Source of the DNA: Hymenobacter radiodurans
GTDB taxonomy: Bacteria; Bacteroidota; Bacteroidia; Cytophagales; Hymenobacteraceae
Reading direction: 5' to 3'
Length of the DNA stretch: 64,000 bases
NCBI RefSeq assembly: GCF_004355185.1
Contig: NZ_CP037922.1
Coordinates: 2,170,001 to 2,234,000, forward strand
Positions 27,915 to 37,685 of this stretch are shown here, piece by piece (the first letter of the stretch is position 1; each line of letters starts with the position of its first letter). A model generated the notes under the pieces. It searched no databases. It was not told the origin of the DNA and saw nothing but the letters and a program-made list of their open reading frames with translations. Made by a program: the position numbers and the translations under genes.

Positions 27915-29523
27915 TTAAAAGCCGAGCCCCGCGGCTACCCCCACTGTTTGCGGGTCAAAGATGCCCACCATCCTCAGTTCCGTCGCTCTGCCCGTGGCTA
28001 AATCAATGGTGTATAAACTTTTGCTATTCTGGCCGTTATTCCCAATGGCATAGCCGGTATTGGTGGTGCCACTAATATCAAACTGATATATTCCATTCCT
28101 CTCATCCGTCGCAACCGTGCCGACCTCCGTGAGGGTACCCGCATTAGGGAATTCAGCCGGTAAAGCTTGTTGAGCGAGTTGATTGGCAAGGTGCTGCGAT
28201 CAAGACCCAACGCATATAAGTCGGTCGTGGTCGCGCCGGTCGTGCTATTCGTATAGGCCACGCCATAAATAGCCTGGGTGCTGGGGTTGAGGCGCTCATC
28301 CTCCACCACTGTTCCATCCGTGGGATTTACCCGCAGGTTTTGGCCTGTGCTGCTGACGATACGCAGACGATCCGTCACCGGATCAAAGTCAATCGCATAG
28401 CCAAAGGAATCCATAGTGAACGGAATGGTAGCCACGAGCGTCGCCGTAAAGGTGCCCAGATCAATCGTGTAAAGTTGCATAGACTGGGTAAACCCATACA
28501 ACTGGCCGGTAGCGGGCCGGAAGTCGACATCAACCAACTGTTCGCGCTCTAACCCAATAATACGCCTAGTTCCATAGGCAGAAGAGCTCGTAGGATCAAC
28601 AATGAGTAAGTCATTAAATCGTTCACCTCGGATTCCCTGAATATATCTAGCTGCATACAGCACAGGTCGGGTGGGAATAGCAAGACCCGTATAAGCAGCG
28701 TTGGCCGCATATTGGGCTAAAGGACGAGCCGCGCCACTCGCGAGATCCACGGCAAACAGCGTCGGGTTGCCATTAACCGCATATAAACCGAGAGCTGTGC
28801 CGGTCCTCGCATCAATGTCAAATCCGCCACCGCCGCTGATGTTGAGGTTTAGATTACCGACGGGCACCACGGCCCCAGCATTGGGTGGATTCACCAGGTA
28901 GAGTTGTTTAGCAGCCGCATCAATAGCGTAAAGTGCCGTACTCGCGGTGGCGGGCACATTATTGGTGTAGGCGGCCCCTGTCAGGGCGACATTCGTCGCC
29001 CCATTGATGATGCCATCCGTAGCGGCTACTGTGCCCGTTTCCGGGTTCAGGCGTAGGTTCAGGCCCGTGGAAGTCACGAGGCGAATGCGGTCGACGGTGG
29101 GGTTGAAGTCAAAGCCGACTAAATTGCCCCCAAGGCCGGCGTAAATGCTCCTGAGCCAATGGCCCGCGCGGTGCCCGTATTCTGGTTAATCACATACAAC
29201 CGGCTGGCGCTGCTAACCCCGTAGAGCTGGCCCGTGGCGGGGCGGAAGTCGATAGCTAAAATCGTTTCCCCACTCTGTAGGCCGGTGATGGCCACGGAGC
29301 TGGTGCGCGTGGCCGCATCCTTGGTAGAGTAAGCATCCAGCCTAGTTCCAGCTGACAGTGCGTAGAAGGCAATGTCCTGCCCTAGAGGTGGAAAGGTGGG
29401 GATAGTAGGCGGCGTAGGAGTGGGTTTGGGGAAGTACTGCTCCAAGATGTCTTCGCAGCTACTCAGCGAGGATAATAGGAGAACTGCCACGCCCCACTTG
29501 GCGAGGGAAGATGTTTTTAGCAT
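27915..29523 (-). CDS. DUF4394 lipoprotein, paralogue C, two frame breaks
   Basis: ATG 29523 begins MLKTSSLAKWG and a lipobox ending SLSSC followed by EDILEQYFPKP. Two single-base losses interrupt the frame. One is at C5 29127-29131, where the intact paralogue F has C6 at the same codon (47945-47950); the other is at G3 28147-28149. Repairing both gives 536 residues ending TVGVAAGLGF. Between the breaks the DUF4394 repeats are clear (GFDFNPTVDRIRLV, DVDFRPATGQLYGF, DPVTDRLRIVSSTGQN). Without repair only fragments at 27998-29077 and 29119-29523 remain open. Confidence 0.78.
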
Positions 29524-29913
29524 AGAAACGAGAAGATAGGATGGAAAGAAGAATGAATATAATTCATGTAATTTCCCCTTACGCAACCCTATTACGTTTA
29601 GATGCTGGTATTTTACATTTTTTTACTAGTCTAGTATTTCAGCCTAAATCAATGACTTATAGCTTATAATTGGATTTAGTCTGTAGCCTGTTTAGTTGAT
29701 ACTTATAGGTACAGGAACACACCAGTGATTTGAGCTTGAAGATTAATAGACATGTAAAAAAGCCCCCCATGTGGCGGGTATAAAGCATATCATCACTGAA
29801 AATTAGGATAATGATCTGTGTAGTTCCTGCCAGCAGTAATGAACAGCGAATCCATCAATCATTGCACTTTACGGCCATCGAGCTTACACTTCTGGATAGT
29901 ATGCAGGTACCGG
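29524..29913. other. AT-rich intergenic region
   Basis: About 390 bases, distinctly AT-rich near 29570-29830, with no gene I can support. A lone AAAAAAGCCCCCC tract is at 29756-29768 without a matching arm. It must contain the promoter of paralogue C and the 3' end of the Usp operon. Confidence 0.4.
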
Positions 29914-30738
29914 CTAGTTTACTGGTACCACCAGCACCGGAACCGGGCTGCGTGCAATAACGTGCGCCGTGACGCTGTGGTGAAAAAGCCCCCCAAGGTA
30001 GCTGCGCGAGCGCGACAGCACCACCACTAAGTCGGGGCTCACTTGAGGGATGGCTTCGAGCACGCCCGCCGCCGGATCGGTGTGGAGAAAGCCGCGTAGG
30101 TCCACCGATTTAGTGCCATCTGTCAGGCCGCTTCCCTGCACGTGCCTCAGCGCTCGGGCGCAGGCGGCATCATCTTCCTGAACGGTTACGTGAACGACCG
30201 TTACCTCGGCTTTGATGTTTTGGAGCAGCTGGGTGACTGCCCCCGAGTTGACGAGCACAAAGCTCTCCTGATCCACGGCTACCATCACGCGGCGGGGCAG
30301 GGTGGTGGCCGGAGCAGAATCGGGCACCACCAGCACCGGAAACTGCGCGGCCCGCAGCAGGTCGAGAGTGGTAGCGCTCAACTGCTCGGGCGATGCGTGC
30401 CCGGCTGCTGGCAATCCTATCACAAACAGGCCCTGCTGGTAGCGGGTCACCAGGTCCTTTGCCACTTCCGGCAGCAGGTCGGTGGCCAGCTCCACGGTGG
30501 CCGGGGTGTGCAGCTGCGTAGTCAGGCGTTCCAGCTGAGTTGCCGTATCGGCCTCCAGATCGAGCTCCTGGCGCCGCCAGCCTTCCCCGGCAAACATATA
30601 AAGGTCATAGAGGGAAGAGCGGTTTACGTGCAGCAGCACCAAGCGTCCGCCCTGGGCGCAGGCCAGGTCATCGGCATAGTGCAGCGCTCGTAGGGCGGCC
30701 GGGTAGAAGTTGGTGAGCACAAGCAGAGAAATGCCCAT
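29914..30738 (-). CDS. Tandem-domain universal stress protein (Usp1)
   Basis: 274 residues, two UspA-like domains in tandem: the first starts LLVLTNFYPAALRALHYADDLA, the second RRVMVAVDQESFVLVN. The usual ATP loop (G-x2-G-x9-G-S/T) is replaced by LGGLFHHSVTAHVI, a motif conserved in all five Usp copies here, so ATP binding is doubtful. The sequence for LGG is an intact C6 run (29989-29994). It is 41 bases downstream of Usp2 and probably the last gene of a haemoglobin-Usp-Usp operon. Usp proteins aid survival under starvation, anaerobiosis or respiratory block; the partner is unknown. Confidence 0.9.
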   Translation of the reverse strand: MGISLLVLTNFYPAALRALHYADDLACAQGGRLVLLHVNRSSLYDLYMFAGEGWRRQELDLEADTATQLERLTTQLHTPATVELATDLLPEVAKDLVTRYQQGLFVIGLPAAGHASPEQLSATTLDLLRAAQFPVLVVPDSAPATTLPRRVMVAVDQESFVLVNSGAVTQLLQNIKAEVTVVHVTVQEDDAACARALRHVQGSGLTDGTKSVDLRGFLHTDPAAGVLEAIPQVSPDLVVVLSRSRSYLGGLFHHSVTAHVIARSPVPVLVVPVN

Positions 30739-30779
30739 AGCGGTACCGATTGGTAGACAACGTGAAAGCGCGGGATAAG

Positions 30780-31604
30780 CTAGTCCATGGCCGGAATCAG
30801 CAGAACCGGAATGGGGCTTTCTCCAATAATCTGGGCCGTAACGCTGCGATGAAACAGCCCCCCGAGCAGACTATGGCGCCGCGCAATCACCACCAGTAGG
30901 TCGGCTTCCAGCTCGGCGGCCCCCTGCAAAATTCCTTCCGCCACGTTGGTGTGGTACACCACGCGAACGGGATCAGATTCTTTCACGGTTACTAAGCCAC
31001 TATTTCGCACACTGCGCAAAGCATCGTGCCCGGCCGCCGCGCCAGGGTCCTTTTGGTCGGTTACGTGTAGAATAGTAAGCGCGCCCTGCAACGACTGCAT
31101 GAGCTGGGGCAGGATATCTTGGTTTTCGTACAGCATGAAATCGTCGCCATCAACGGCCAGCAGCAAGCGGCGCGGTGGAAAAGTGTCCCAGCCCACGGTG
31201 GGCACCGTGAGCAGGGGGTGCGGCACGTGGCGCAACAAATCCATGGCCGCATTAACGATGCCTTCGGCCGGCATAACCGCGGTGCCCGGTCGCCCCAGCA
31301 CCAGCAGCTGCGGATGATGGTGACGCACGGCCTCCGTCACGGCGTCGGGCAGGTAGCCTTCCGAGATTTCCACCTGCGTAGGCACGGGCTGGCTCCCGGC
31401 CAGCTTCGTCAGCGCTTCCAAGGTTTCGCGCTCATTATGATGGGCTCCGCGGTTGGTGTACTCCTCAGGCGAGAGAAGCCCGTCGTGGCGCACATGCAGC
31501 AGTACCAGCTGGGCCTTCAAGGGTAATGCTAAGCCGGAGGCATACGATAGCGCGCGGTTGGAAACGGCGAAAAAATCGGTCAGAACAACAATGGGAGGTG
31601 TCAT
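30780..31604 (-). CDS. Tandem-domain universal stress protein (Usp2)
   Basis: 274 residues from ATG 31604 (MTPPIVVLTDFFAVSNRALSYASGLA). The longer open frame to 31829 has no family similarity. It contains two Usp folds, the second beginning RRLLLAVDGDDFMLYENQ and ending LLGGLFHRSVTAQIIGESPIPVLLIP. The LGG codons are an intact C6 run at 30858-30863. It sits between the truncated haemoglobin gene (89 bases upstream) and Usp1, suggesting one transcript driven from upstream of 32245, where an FNR-type dyad is found. Confidence 0.9.
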   Translation of the reverse strand: MTPPIVVLTDFFAVSNRALSYASGLALPLKAQLVLLHVRHDGLLSPEEYTNRGAHHNERETLEALTKLAGSQPVPTQVEISEGYLPDAVTEAVRHHHPQLLVLGRPGTAVMPAEGIVNAAMDLLRHVPHPLLTVPTVGWDTFPPRRLLLAVDGDDFMLYENQDILPQLMQSLQGALTILHVTDQKDPGAAAGHDALRSVRNSGLVTVKESDPVRVVYHTNVAEGILQGAAELEADLLVVIARRHSLLGGLFHRSVTAQIIGESPIPVLLIPAMD

Positions 31605-31692
31605 GGCGGAGGGTAAGGAGCTAGTAGAGAAAAATAGCTTTGCAGCAACGCTGGGGGCTTTTCTGGGAACGAATTCGCGGCGTTCGGCGGAT

Positions 31693-32118
31693 TTAGGCAG
31701 CGGCCAATTGCTTGGTCGCGTCGGTGTCAGGTGTAGAATAACTGTCCTGCTGGGCCAGCCGCCAATGCGAGAGCATGGTAGCCAGATTGAGCACATGGCC
31801 CTGAGCGGCTGTAGCTTCGGGTCCTTCAAAATTCCGATCGAAGGTATTTTTTAGCAGTTGGCACCAGCGCTCATACAGCGGGCCAGTGTAGGGATGCACA
31901 TGAGTTGCCCGCAGCGGCCGGCCCTGATAGCATTCACCAGCCAGCGCGGAATCCCACCACGCCTGCTGCTCCACTGGGGCCGCGCTGCCGTCGGCATTCA
32001 TCGAGTTGCCAAAAACCGAGCTTAGCAATTCATCATTGGCGAGCCGATCCATAAACTGGCTGACCAGCTGCTGGCGCCGGGCCGGCGTATCCAAATCGGG
32101 GAGAGAGTGCATACCCAT
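31693..32118 (-). CDS. Group III truncated haemoglobin-like protein
   Basis: 141 residues. The helical pattern ARRQQLVSQFMDRLANDELLSSVFG, WWDSALAGECYQGRPLRATHVHPYTGPLYERWCQLLKNTFDRNFEGPEATAAQGHVLNLATML fits group III truncated globins, with GRPLRATHVHPYT at the usual proximal His region. Such globins bind O2 or NO and are linked to nitrosative stress or microaerobic metabolism. The last 20 residues are polar and may be disordered. Start ATG 32118, with ATG 32112 possible. It is 25 bases downstream of a small membrane peptide gene and upstream of two Usp genes. The FNR-type box at 32351-32364 would explain oxygen or NO control. Confidence 0.78.
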   Translation of the reverse strand: MGMHSLPDLDTPARRQQLVSQFMDRLANDELLSSVFGNSMNADGSAAPVEQQAWWDSALAGECYQGRPLRATHVHPYTGPLYERWCQLLKNTFDRNFEGPEATAAQGHVLNLATMLSHWRLAQQDSYSTPDTDATKQLAAA

Positions 32119-32143
32119 AGTGCAAATGCTGAAAACCAGGCGG

Positions 32144-32245
32144 CTAACCCGTGGTGGAAGAATGGTGCGAGCCCTGCCGCTGGTGCCAGAGTAGGCCGGT
32201 CAGGGTGAGGAAAAGGAGCCAAAACCAAAAAGCGGGCGTGATCAT
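32144..32245 (-). CDS. 33-residue membrane peptide
   Basis: ATG 32245 to TAG 32144 encodes MITPAFWFWLLFLTLTGL and then a basic, His/Ser-rich tail (HQRQGSHHSS). It has one strong membrane helix with the positive charge on the tail. It is the first frame after the FNR-type dyad and 25 bases before the haemoglobin gene. A second peptide of the same size and layout sits at 35204-35305 ahead of another Usp gene, which raises the chance that both are real. No known family recognised. Confidence 0.5.
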   Translation of the reverse strand: MITPAFWFWLLFLTLTGLLWHQRQGSHHSSTTG

Positions 32246-32295
32246 AGCGTTAAATGAAAAGCAGTGAATACTTCGCTGTCAGGAGGCGTTTACCA

Positions 32296-32307
32296 TGATA
32301 AAAGTCG
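32296..32307. promoter_or_regulatory. Weak FNR-like dyad
   Basis: TGATAAAAGTCG matches TGAY-N4-RTCA at seven of eight positions. It lies between the small peptide gene start and the better dyad at 32351. Confidence 0.3.
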
Positions 32308-32350
32308 GAATTGGCAGCGCTCCAGGGAATGGCTTTCGTCACCTGAAGCC

Positions 32351-32364
32351 TTGACTTTCGTCAT
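32351..32364. promoter_or_regulatory. FNR/DNR-type operator
   Basis: TTGACTTTCGTCAT contains TGAC-N4-GTCA, the dyad recognised by Crp/Fnr-superfamily regulators of the DNR/NnrR type. It is 106 bases upstream of the small peptide, haemoglobin and Usp operon. It is one of seven matches in 9.4 kb, all intergenic. Confidence 0.55.
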
Positions 32365-32420
32365 GCTTTACTTGCTTGTGCGAAGCGCTTTTACCTCCGA
32401 TTTCAGGCTGAGGACCACGC

Positions 32421-33988
32421 CTAAATCCCGGTGAACAGCTTGGCTGATTCGCGGTATTCCGGCACGATTACCGACGGCCAGCCCAGCTCGTGATGCATGG
32501 TCTGAGCCAGCTTGCTGGCTGCCTCGGGCTCGCCATGAACCACGAAAGCGCGCTTGGGGGCTTTTTGAAGTTGCTTAGCCAGCGCAGCAACTCTGAGCGG
32601 TCGGCGTGGGCCGAGAAGCCATCAAGCTCCGATACATGGCAGTGCACGGGTACCAATTCACCAAACATCTTGATCTGCTGCGCGCCGTCCTGCAGGTCGC
32701 GGCCCCTGGTTCCTTCGGCCTGGTAGCCCACCAACAACAGCGTGTCTTGGGGCCGGGGCAGCCGATGATACAGATGGTGGATGATGCGCCCGCCCGTGAG
32801 CATTCCGCTCGAGGAGATGATAATAGCCGGACCCGCCAGCTGATTCAGGGCTTTGGATTGCTGTTGCTCGCTTACAAAGGTCAGGTTCTCGAAGTAAAAC
32901 GGGTTGCTCTCACCCAGCCGGTGCGCCGCGGTGTGGTGCTGAAAAAGCGAGGTGACGCGGATGCCCATGGGGCTGTCGACGTACACGGGTACCTTGGGTA
33001 TGCGGCCTTCCTGCCGAAGTTTTTTCAGGTAGTAAAGCAGGGTTTGGGTGCGCCCCACGGCAAAGGCGGCGATGAGCAGCACGCCGCCGCGGGCCAGCGC
33101 CTCATTGACCAGCCGCACCAGCTCCTGCTCGGGGTCCTGAATACGCGTATCCCGGTCGCCGTAGGTAGACTCCACGAGCAGCACGTCGGCCGTTTCGATG
33201 GGCGTTGGGTCGTATAATACCGGGTTGTCGTAGCGGCCCAGGTCGCCGGAAAAAACCAGCTTTTTCGATTGTTGAGTGCCTTTTACGGTCAGCTCGGCAA
33301 TTGCGGAGCCCAGAATATGGCCCGCGTCGAGGAATACGACATGCACCTGATCGGTCACCTGCACGGGCGTGTCGTAGGGCACCGAACGCAGGAGGGTAAG
33401 CACTTGCCTGGCGTCGGCGATGGTATACAGGGGCTCGGCGGGGTGGTGCTTGGAGTAGCCTTTCGCGTTGGCGTACCCAGCCTCTTCTTCTTGTAGTTTG
33501 GCCGAGTCGAGCAGCATGATTTCGAGCAGATCGGCCGTAGCATCGGTGCAGAAAATTGCCCCCCGGAACCCATCGCGCACGAGCTTAGGCAGGTAGCCGC
33601 TATGATCGATGTGGGCGTGCGTCAGCACCACGGCCTCTAGGTCGGGAACGGGCAGGGGCAGCGGCTCACGGTTGCGCAGGCGCAATTCCTTCAAGCCCTG
33701 AAACAGCCCGCAATCGATCATCAGCTGCCGCCGCCGGCGCCCCTGATCGAGCGTCAACAGGTATTTGGAGCCCGTCACGCACTGCGCGGCGCCCAGAAAA
33801 GTTAGGCTTACATCGAGCAGCAAATCATCCTCGGAAATCCACGGTTCCCCAATCGGCTTGGCTGAGGGCGCCGCTGCAAGCGGCCTTGGAGTACTGGGGT
33901 GGGCTAGCTGCGCCGCGCCGCTAAGTGCCGACTGTATCAGTAAGGGCTCGACGGACGAAATGGGGCTGATTGGGCATACCTGGTGCAT
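32421..33988 (-). CDS. Beta-CASP metallo-beta-lactamase, RNase J/CPSF-like nuclease, one frame break
   Basis: From ATG 33988 the frame encodes a metallo-beta-lactamase domain (motif 2 LTHAHIDHSGYLPKL, DAGHILGSA, FSGDLGRYD), a beta-CASP cap (ESTYGDRDTR, AFAVGRTQTLLYYL, ISSSGMLTGGRIIHHL) and an RMMBL end (VSELDGFSAHADRSELLRWL). At G5 32556-32560 one G is missing. With it restored the sequence continues NFKKPPKRAFVVHGEPEAA to a stop at 32421, total 522 residues. The unrepaired frame ends at 32468 with an unlike tail. Beta-CASP proteins are zinc ribonucleases. Similar genes in other phyla sit with Usp and PEP synthase genes in anaerobic clusters. About 30 leading residues are not conserved. Confidence 0.88.
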
Positions 33989-34090
33989 GGCGTCAGAACA
34001 AAGAGTGGCAGCGGCCGGAAGCATATAATAAGCTATCAGGCTCCCGAAAGCATTACTAGTACAATATATAGGAGGATGAAAACAGAGTCT

Positions 34091-34104
34091 ATGACTTACA
34101 TCAT
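34091..34104. promoter_or_regulatory. FNR/DNR-type operator
   Basis: ATGACTTACATCAT contains TGAC-N4-ATCA and lies 103 bases upstream of the beta-CASP nuclease start, a spacing like those at the other island genes. Confidence 0.5.
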
Positions 34105-34272
34105 CTCCTCCCATAATCATTCGTGCATGGTTACCGCTTCCGCCGGGTAAAGCCTCTAGCCAGCACAATGACTTCAAAAGCCTTCATTACCATCACTGGG
34201 GGCTTTTTTAACTCGCTATGCGCTTTCCTGAAGGGGCTAGATAAAAGGCCCGCGAGCAGTAAGTCAACGTGT

Positions 34273-35126
34273 TCAGGTGAGGCGTGCCAGCCACCTCGGA
34301 GTACTCTGGTCCTGCGCGGGGAGCAGCAGTACTGGTATCTGGCTTTCGCGCAGCACCTGGGCCGTGATGCTGCGGTGGAACAGCTGCCCTACGAAGCTAT
34401 GCGGCCGGACAATGAGCACCAGCAAATCGGCCTGTACATCCTTCACTGCCTGTACGATGCCTTCAGCGGGCGGCAGATTTACCTCCTCGTACAGCTCCAA
34501 TGCCGTATCGGGCGGAAGCAGCTGGCTCAGGCGAACAGTGGCCAGGGCCCGCTGGCCCGGAAAGGCCTGTTGCTCATGTGGCGCTTCGGCATGTATCACG
34601 ATGTACGTTGCCTGCCAGGAAGCCAGTAGGGGCGCCAAGGCCTTACTGGCTTCGTTCAGGGTAAATGAATTAGCATCGACTGCCAAGGCTATGCGGCGCG
34701 GAATGCGGGGGCGGGGGCGTCTTCCGGGATAGCCAATATGGGCCAATGCGTATCGCGCAGCGCCTGGTTTTGCCACAGCAGGTCCAGCAGGCTACTCTCG
34801 GTGCTCGCGCCCATCGCCAGCAGGAGCGGGTGGTAGCGCTCCACGGCCTCCGCTACCAGTTCTACCTCCGCCCGGGTGGAGGCCAGCACCTCCGTGGAAG
34901 CCGGAAGCTGCTGGGTCAGGCTCTGCAAAGCGGCGTCCATCTCCGTCTGACTGCGGTAGGTAGTGGTGGCGTTCATGGTCACCAGCTCGGGGTCAGGGGA
35001 CATCTCGCTGTAATGATGCAGCAAAATGAGGCGCGCCTGAAGCGGCTCACCCAGCACGGCGGCATACCGAGCGGCGTGCGCCGCCGTCGCTGTCAGGTTA
35101 GCTAACACAACGATTGACGGGCTCAT
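34273..35126 (-). CDS. Tandem-domain universal stress protein (Usp3), one frame break
   Basis: ATG 35126 (MSPSIVVLANLTATAAHAARYAAVLGEPLQARLILLHHY) starts the first Usp domain. The frame stops after PEDAPAPAFRAA at two neighbouring G5 runs (34707-34711 and 34713-34717 on plus). One extra base in either joins it to IPRRIALAVDANSFTLNE and the second Usp domain, ending VGQLFHRSITAQVLRESQIPVLLLP. The repaired length is 284 residues, against 272-274 for the other copies. Upstream, 77 bases away on the same strand, is a 33-residue membrane peptide gene. The dyad at 35415 would control both. Confidence 0.85.
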
Positions 35127-35203
35127 AAGAGGTTGGTTAAGTGGCGCGAAGCTATACTCAGCAGCGGTCAGGGCTGCCTTAGTCTTGGGGTATTTCGGCA
35201 ACG

Positions 35204-35305
35204 CTACTTAACATTAGCGGCTTTATGACTAGCGCGCAGGTAGGAGCTTGTCAGGGCCAGTACGGCAAGGAGAAAAATGGGCAGGATAAGACTGAAAGCG
35301 TTCAT
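35204..35305 (-). CDS. 33-residue membrane peptide
   Basis: ATG 35305 to TAG 35204 encodes MNAFSLILPIFLLAVLALTS and a short basic tail (RASHKAANVK). It has the same size and plan as the peptide at 32144-32245: one N-terminal helix, positively charged end, first frame after an FNR-type dyad and ahead of a stress gene. The sequence itself differs. Function unknown. Confidence 0.45.
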   Translation of the reverse strand: MNAFSLILPIFLLAVLALTSSYLRASHKAANVK

Positions 35306-35413
35306 AGTAGTAGCAAAAGTGAGGCACAGCACGCTGGTCCCGGGTGAAAGAAATCATGCTATAAACATCCTTTTTTAGAAAGAATAAAGCCATGATTTAG
35401 ATTAGCAAAGTGT

Positions 35414-35427
35414 CTGATCTATATCAT
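35414..35427. promoter_or_regulatory. FNR-type operator
   Basis: CTGATCTATATCAT contains the exact dyad TGAT-N4-ATCA at 35415-35426, 110 bases upstream of the small peptide and Usp3 genes. Confidence 0.6.
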
Positions 35428-35522
35428 ATTTGCCTCTATTCCGGTTCGCACGCCACGAGCGAGACGCAGAGCAGCATCACCGTGGTCGGGCGCTGCTACC
35501 TTTATGGAGCTACTGGAGATTT

Positions 35523-36362
35523 TCAATACGCATTCAGCTCATTGTAATCCAGCTCCTGAATTCGGAATCTGGCGTAGGGCCGCCGCTGGCCATTTACTAC
35601 CCAGCTCGCTTCGGCTTCTGTAGGTACCCGCAGCCCGTGTAAAGTGCGATACTCGGAGAAATGCCCCACCCAGGGCAAAACGGCAGTGTCGCTCTGGTAG
35701 CGCTCCGCTTCGAATTGGGTTAGCTCATTTTGCTCATTAAAGCGCACCAGATACGACAACACTTGCCCCTGATACGTGAGGGTAAGCGTAGCAGAGTGCT
35801 CATCCAGGGGCGTCCAGTTCACTCGCTCGCTGGGCAGCAGGGCAGTGGGCAACCAGGCAATTTCGCCCAGCCAGCGCAGTAGCTCGGCCTGGTCGTAGCG
35901 CGGCCCGCGGCCGTGCACCACGGGGGCCAACCCAAACAGGCGCACCAGCAACTGGCCCCGCCCGGCTACATATTCATCGCGGGCAATAAAGCGGGAGGTG
36001 GTACCCTGCCAAATGAAGGCCGGCGGATCGGCGATGATGTATTCTTCGCCGGAAATTGCCCCCCAGTCACCATCCAGGGAGGTTTTAAACTGGCCCGTAT
36101 GCCGAAGCCGCGCCGTGCGCAGATAGGGCTGACCATCGGGTAGCACCAGGCGGAAGTAGCGCTGCACCGGCGCCGGCAAATCGACCAGCTGGGTTTCGTG
36201 GTAGATGCGTGCGGTGACGTCGGTAGACTGCCGCAGGAGTCGCTGCGCATCCCGGCGCAACTGGCGACCTACCAGGGCGCGCCCAACTACAAACCCGGTG
36301 GCGGCTGCAGCTGCAATTCCCGCCGCCAGCAGCCACGGCTCCTTATTGTTCTGGATCTTCAT
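35523..36362 (-). CDS. DUF6544-like membrane-anchored protein
   Basis: 279 residues. An N-terminal helix (LLAAGIAAAAATGFVVGRALV) is followed by a soluble domain with LPAPVQRYFRLVLPDGQPYLRTARLRHTGQF, FIARDEYVAGRGQLLVRLFGL and LGEIAWLPTALLPSERVNWTPLDEHSATLTL, then FSEYRTLHGLRVPTEAEASW. These blocks match a family annotated DUF6544/DUF6920 in Bacteroidota; I am fairly but not fully sure of the number. No catalytic motif is evident. It is divergent from Usp4 and shares the intergenic region that carries the best FNR-type dyad, so it could belong to the same regulon. Confidence 0.7.
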   Translation of the reverse strand: MKIQNNKEPWLLAAGIAAAAATGFVVGRALVGRQLRRDAQRLLRQSTDVTARIYHETQLVDLPAPVQRYFRLVLPDGQPYLRTARLRHTGQFKTSLDGDWGAISGEEYIIADPPAFIWQGTTSRFIARDEYVAGRGQLLVRLFGLAPVVHGRGPRYDQAELLRWLGEIAWLPTALLPSERVNWTPLDEHSATLTLTYQGQVLSYLVRFNEQNELTQFEAERYQSDTAVLPWVGHFSEYRTLHGLRVPTEAEASWVVNGQRRPYARFRIQELDYNELNAY

Positions 36363-36480
36363 CGCTTCGGATTGTTAGGTATAGGCTTTTAGGAAGCAGT
36401 TGCTAAAAATTAGTCAAGAATATGTCCGTAAAATTATATATATTACTATCTCAGGTACATGACGAATACGGGGTCATTAC

Positions 36481-36494
36481 TTGATAAAAATCAA
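36481..36494. promoter_or_regulatory. Perfect FNR consensus operator
   Basis: TTGATAAAAATCAA is an exact TTGAT-N4-ATCAA palindrome. It lies 85 bases before the Usp4 start and 119 bases before the divergent DUF6544-like gene. Confidence 0.7.
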
Positions 36495-36578
36495 GCGCAC
36501 GGGCACATGGTGCGCACCTTAATGCTGCCTGTCTGCTGGTTTTCTGTCAGTAGCTTCACTCTTTCGCTGCTCCTGCTC

Positions 36579-37396
36579 ATGGTACCTTCCCTGCTCATTC
36601 TGACCGATTTCTTTCAGGGTGCCAACCAGGCGCTCGACTATGCCTCCAATCTGGCCGATCCGCTCGGAGCCCGGCTGGTGCTGCTGCACGTGCGCCGCAA
36701 CTCGGTGCTAGATCCGGAGATGCAAAGGGGAGTTTTATCGAACCTTAGTCGGGAAGCCATTAATCTGGTTATGAATGATGTAGCCCGACAGCTGGCCGTG
36801 CCGGTAGTGGCGGAGGTCGGCTACGGAGGCATGGCCGCTGCCGTGGCGGATGCCGTCAGTCGGCACCATCCTGAGCTAATCGTGCTGGGCCGGCCCGAGT
36901 ACTCCACCACCCCCGCTGAAATGGTGGAAACCACGTCTCTGGATATTCTACGGGCCGCTCCTTACCCCATGCTGCTGGTGCCGCACGATGTAGTGAGCAG
37001 CTCGCCGCCCACGCGCCTGCTGCTGGCGGTTGATGGTCAGCCGTTTGATTTGGGTGAACACGCGGGGGTGGTACACCGGCTGCTGGCCGAATTGCGGGCT
37101 TCGCTCACGGTACTGTACGTAACAGCCAACGCCGATTTCGGCAAAAAGCCCCCGAGGCCCTGGAAGCGGTGGTGCGCGTCGGCCTGCTGCTGGAAGCGGC
37201 GCCGGTTGAGATGCGCACTATCAGCAACCGTAGCACGGAAGTAGGCATTTTGCAGGAAGCCAAGCGGCCGGAGTATGACATGTTGGTGGTCATCTCTCGG
37301 CGGCGCAGCTTTCTGGGGCAGCTATTCCACCGCAGCGTCACAGCGCAACTGCTGATGCACAGTGAGTTGCCGGTGCTCGTGCTGCCTGCTCTCTGA
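36579..37396 (+). CDS. Tandem-domain universal stress protein (Usp4), one frame break
   Basis: ATG 36579 (MVPSLLILTDFFQGANQALDYASNLADPLGARLVLLHVRR) begins the first Usp domain; an upstream extension to 36459 is hydrophobic but not conserved. The frame breaks in the second domain at C5 37149-37153 (context AAAAAGCCCCCG). One added C gives GKKPPEALEAVV and the normal end LGQLFHRSVTAQLLMHSELPVLVLP, for 272 residues. It is the only plus-strand Usp and precedes ppsA by about 290 bases. Confidence 0.86.
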
Positions 37397-37443
37397 TATA
37401 GTGCTCGCAACCCGTACGTCGAAAGCTTGAGTGAAGCCGGTAG

Positions 37444-37455
37444 TGATGAAGATCA
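37444..37455. promoter_or_regulatory. FNR-type operator
   Basis: TGATGAAGATCA is an exact TGAT-N4-ATCA dyad in the gap between Usp4 and ppsA, 230 bases before the ppsA start. The distance is longer than for the other genes, so the link to ppsA is less certain. Confidence 0.45.
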
Positions 37456-37685
37456 TGAATGGCTATGTTATTCCTCATTTTTATAGAGTGCTAAACCCCG
37501 CACTTTTAGGCTAGAAGCACTGCCCGCCAGCGCCGGCTTAATCACCAAAAAGCCCCCAGACGGGCTGAGCGGCCTCTGAATATCTGACCGATTCCGGAAG
37601 CAAAAGCTTAGGATTTTGGAGGGGACAGCCTGCTTTGCCTGCTTAAAACTCGGCGCGGTTTTACTCATTTAGCACTTCTATCGTT

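Noticed and set aside
24425..29523. DUF4394 arrays as a CRISPR or tandem DNA repeat
   Set aside because: Similarity is at gene and protein level with diverged DNA, not short regularly spaced repeats.
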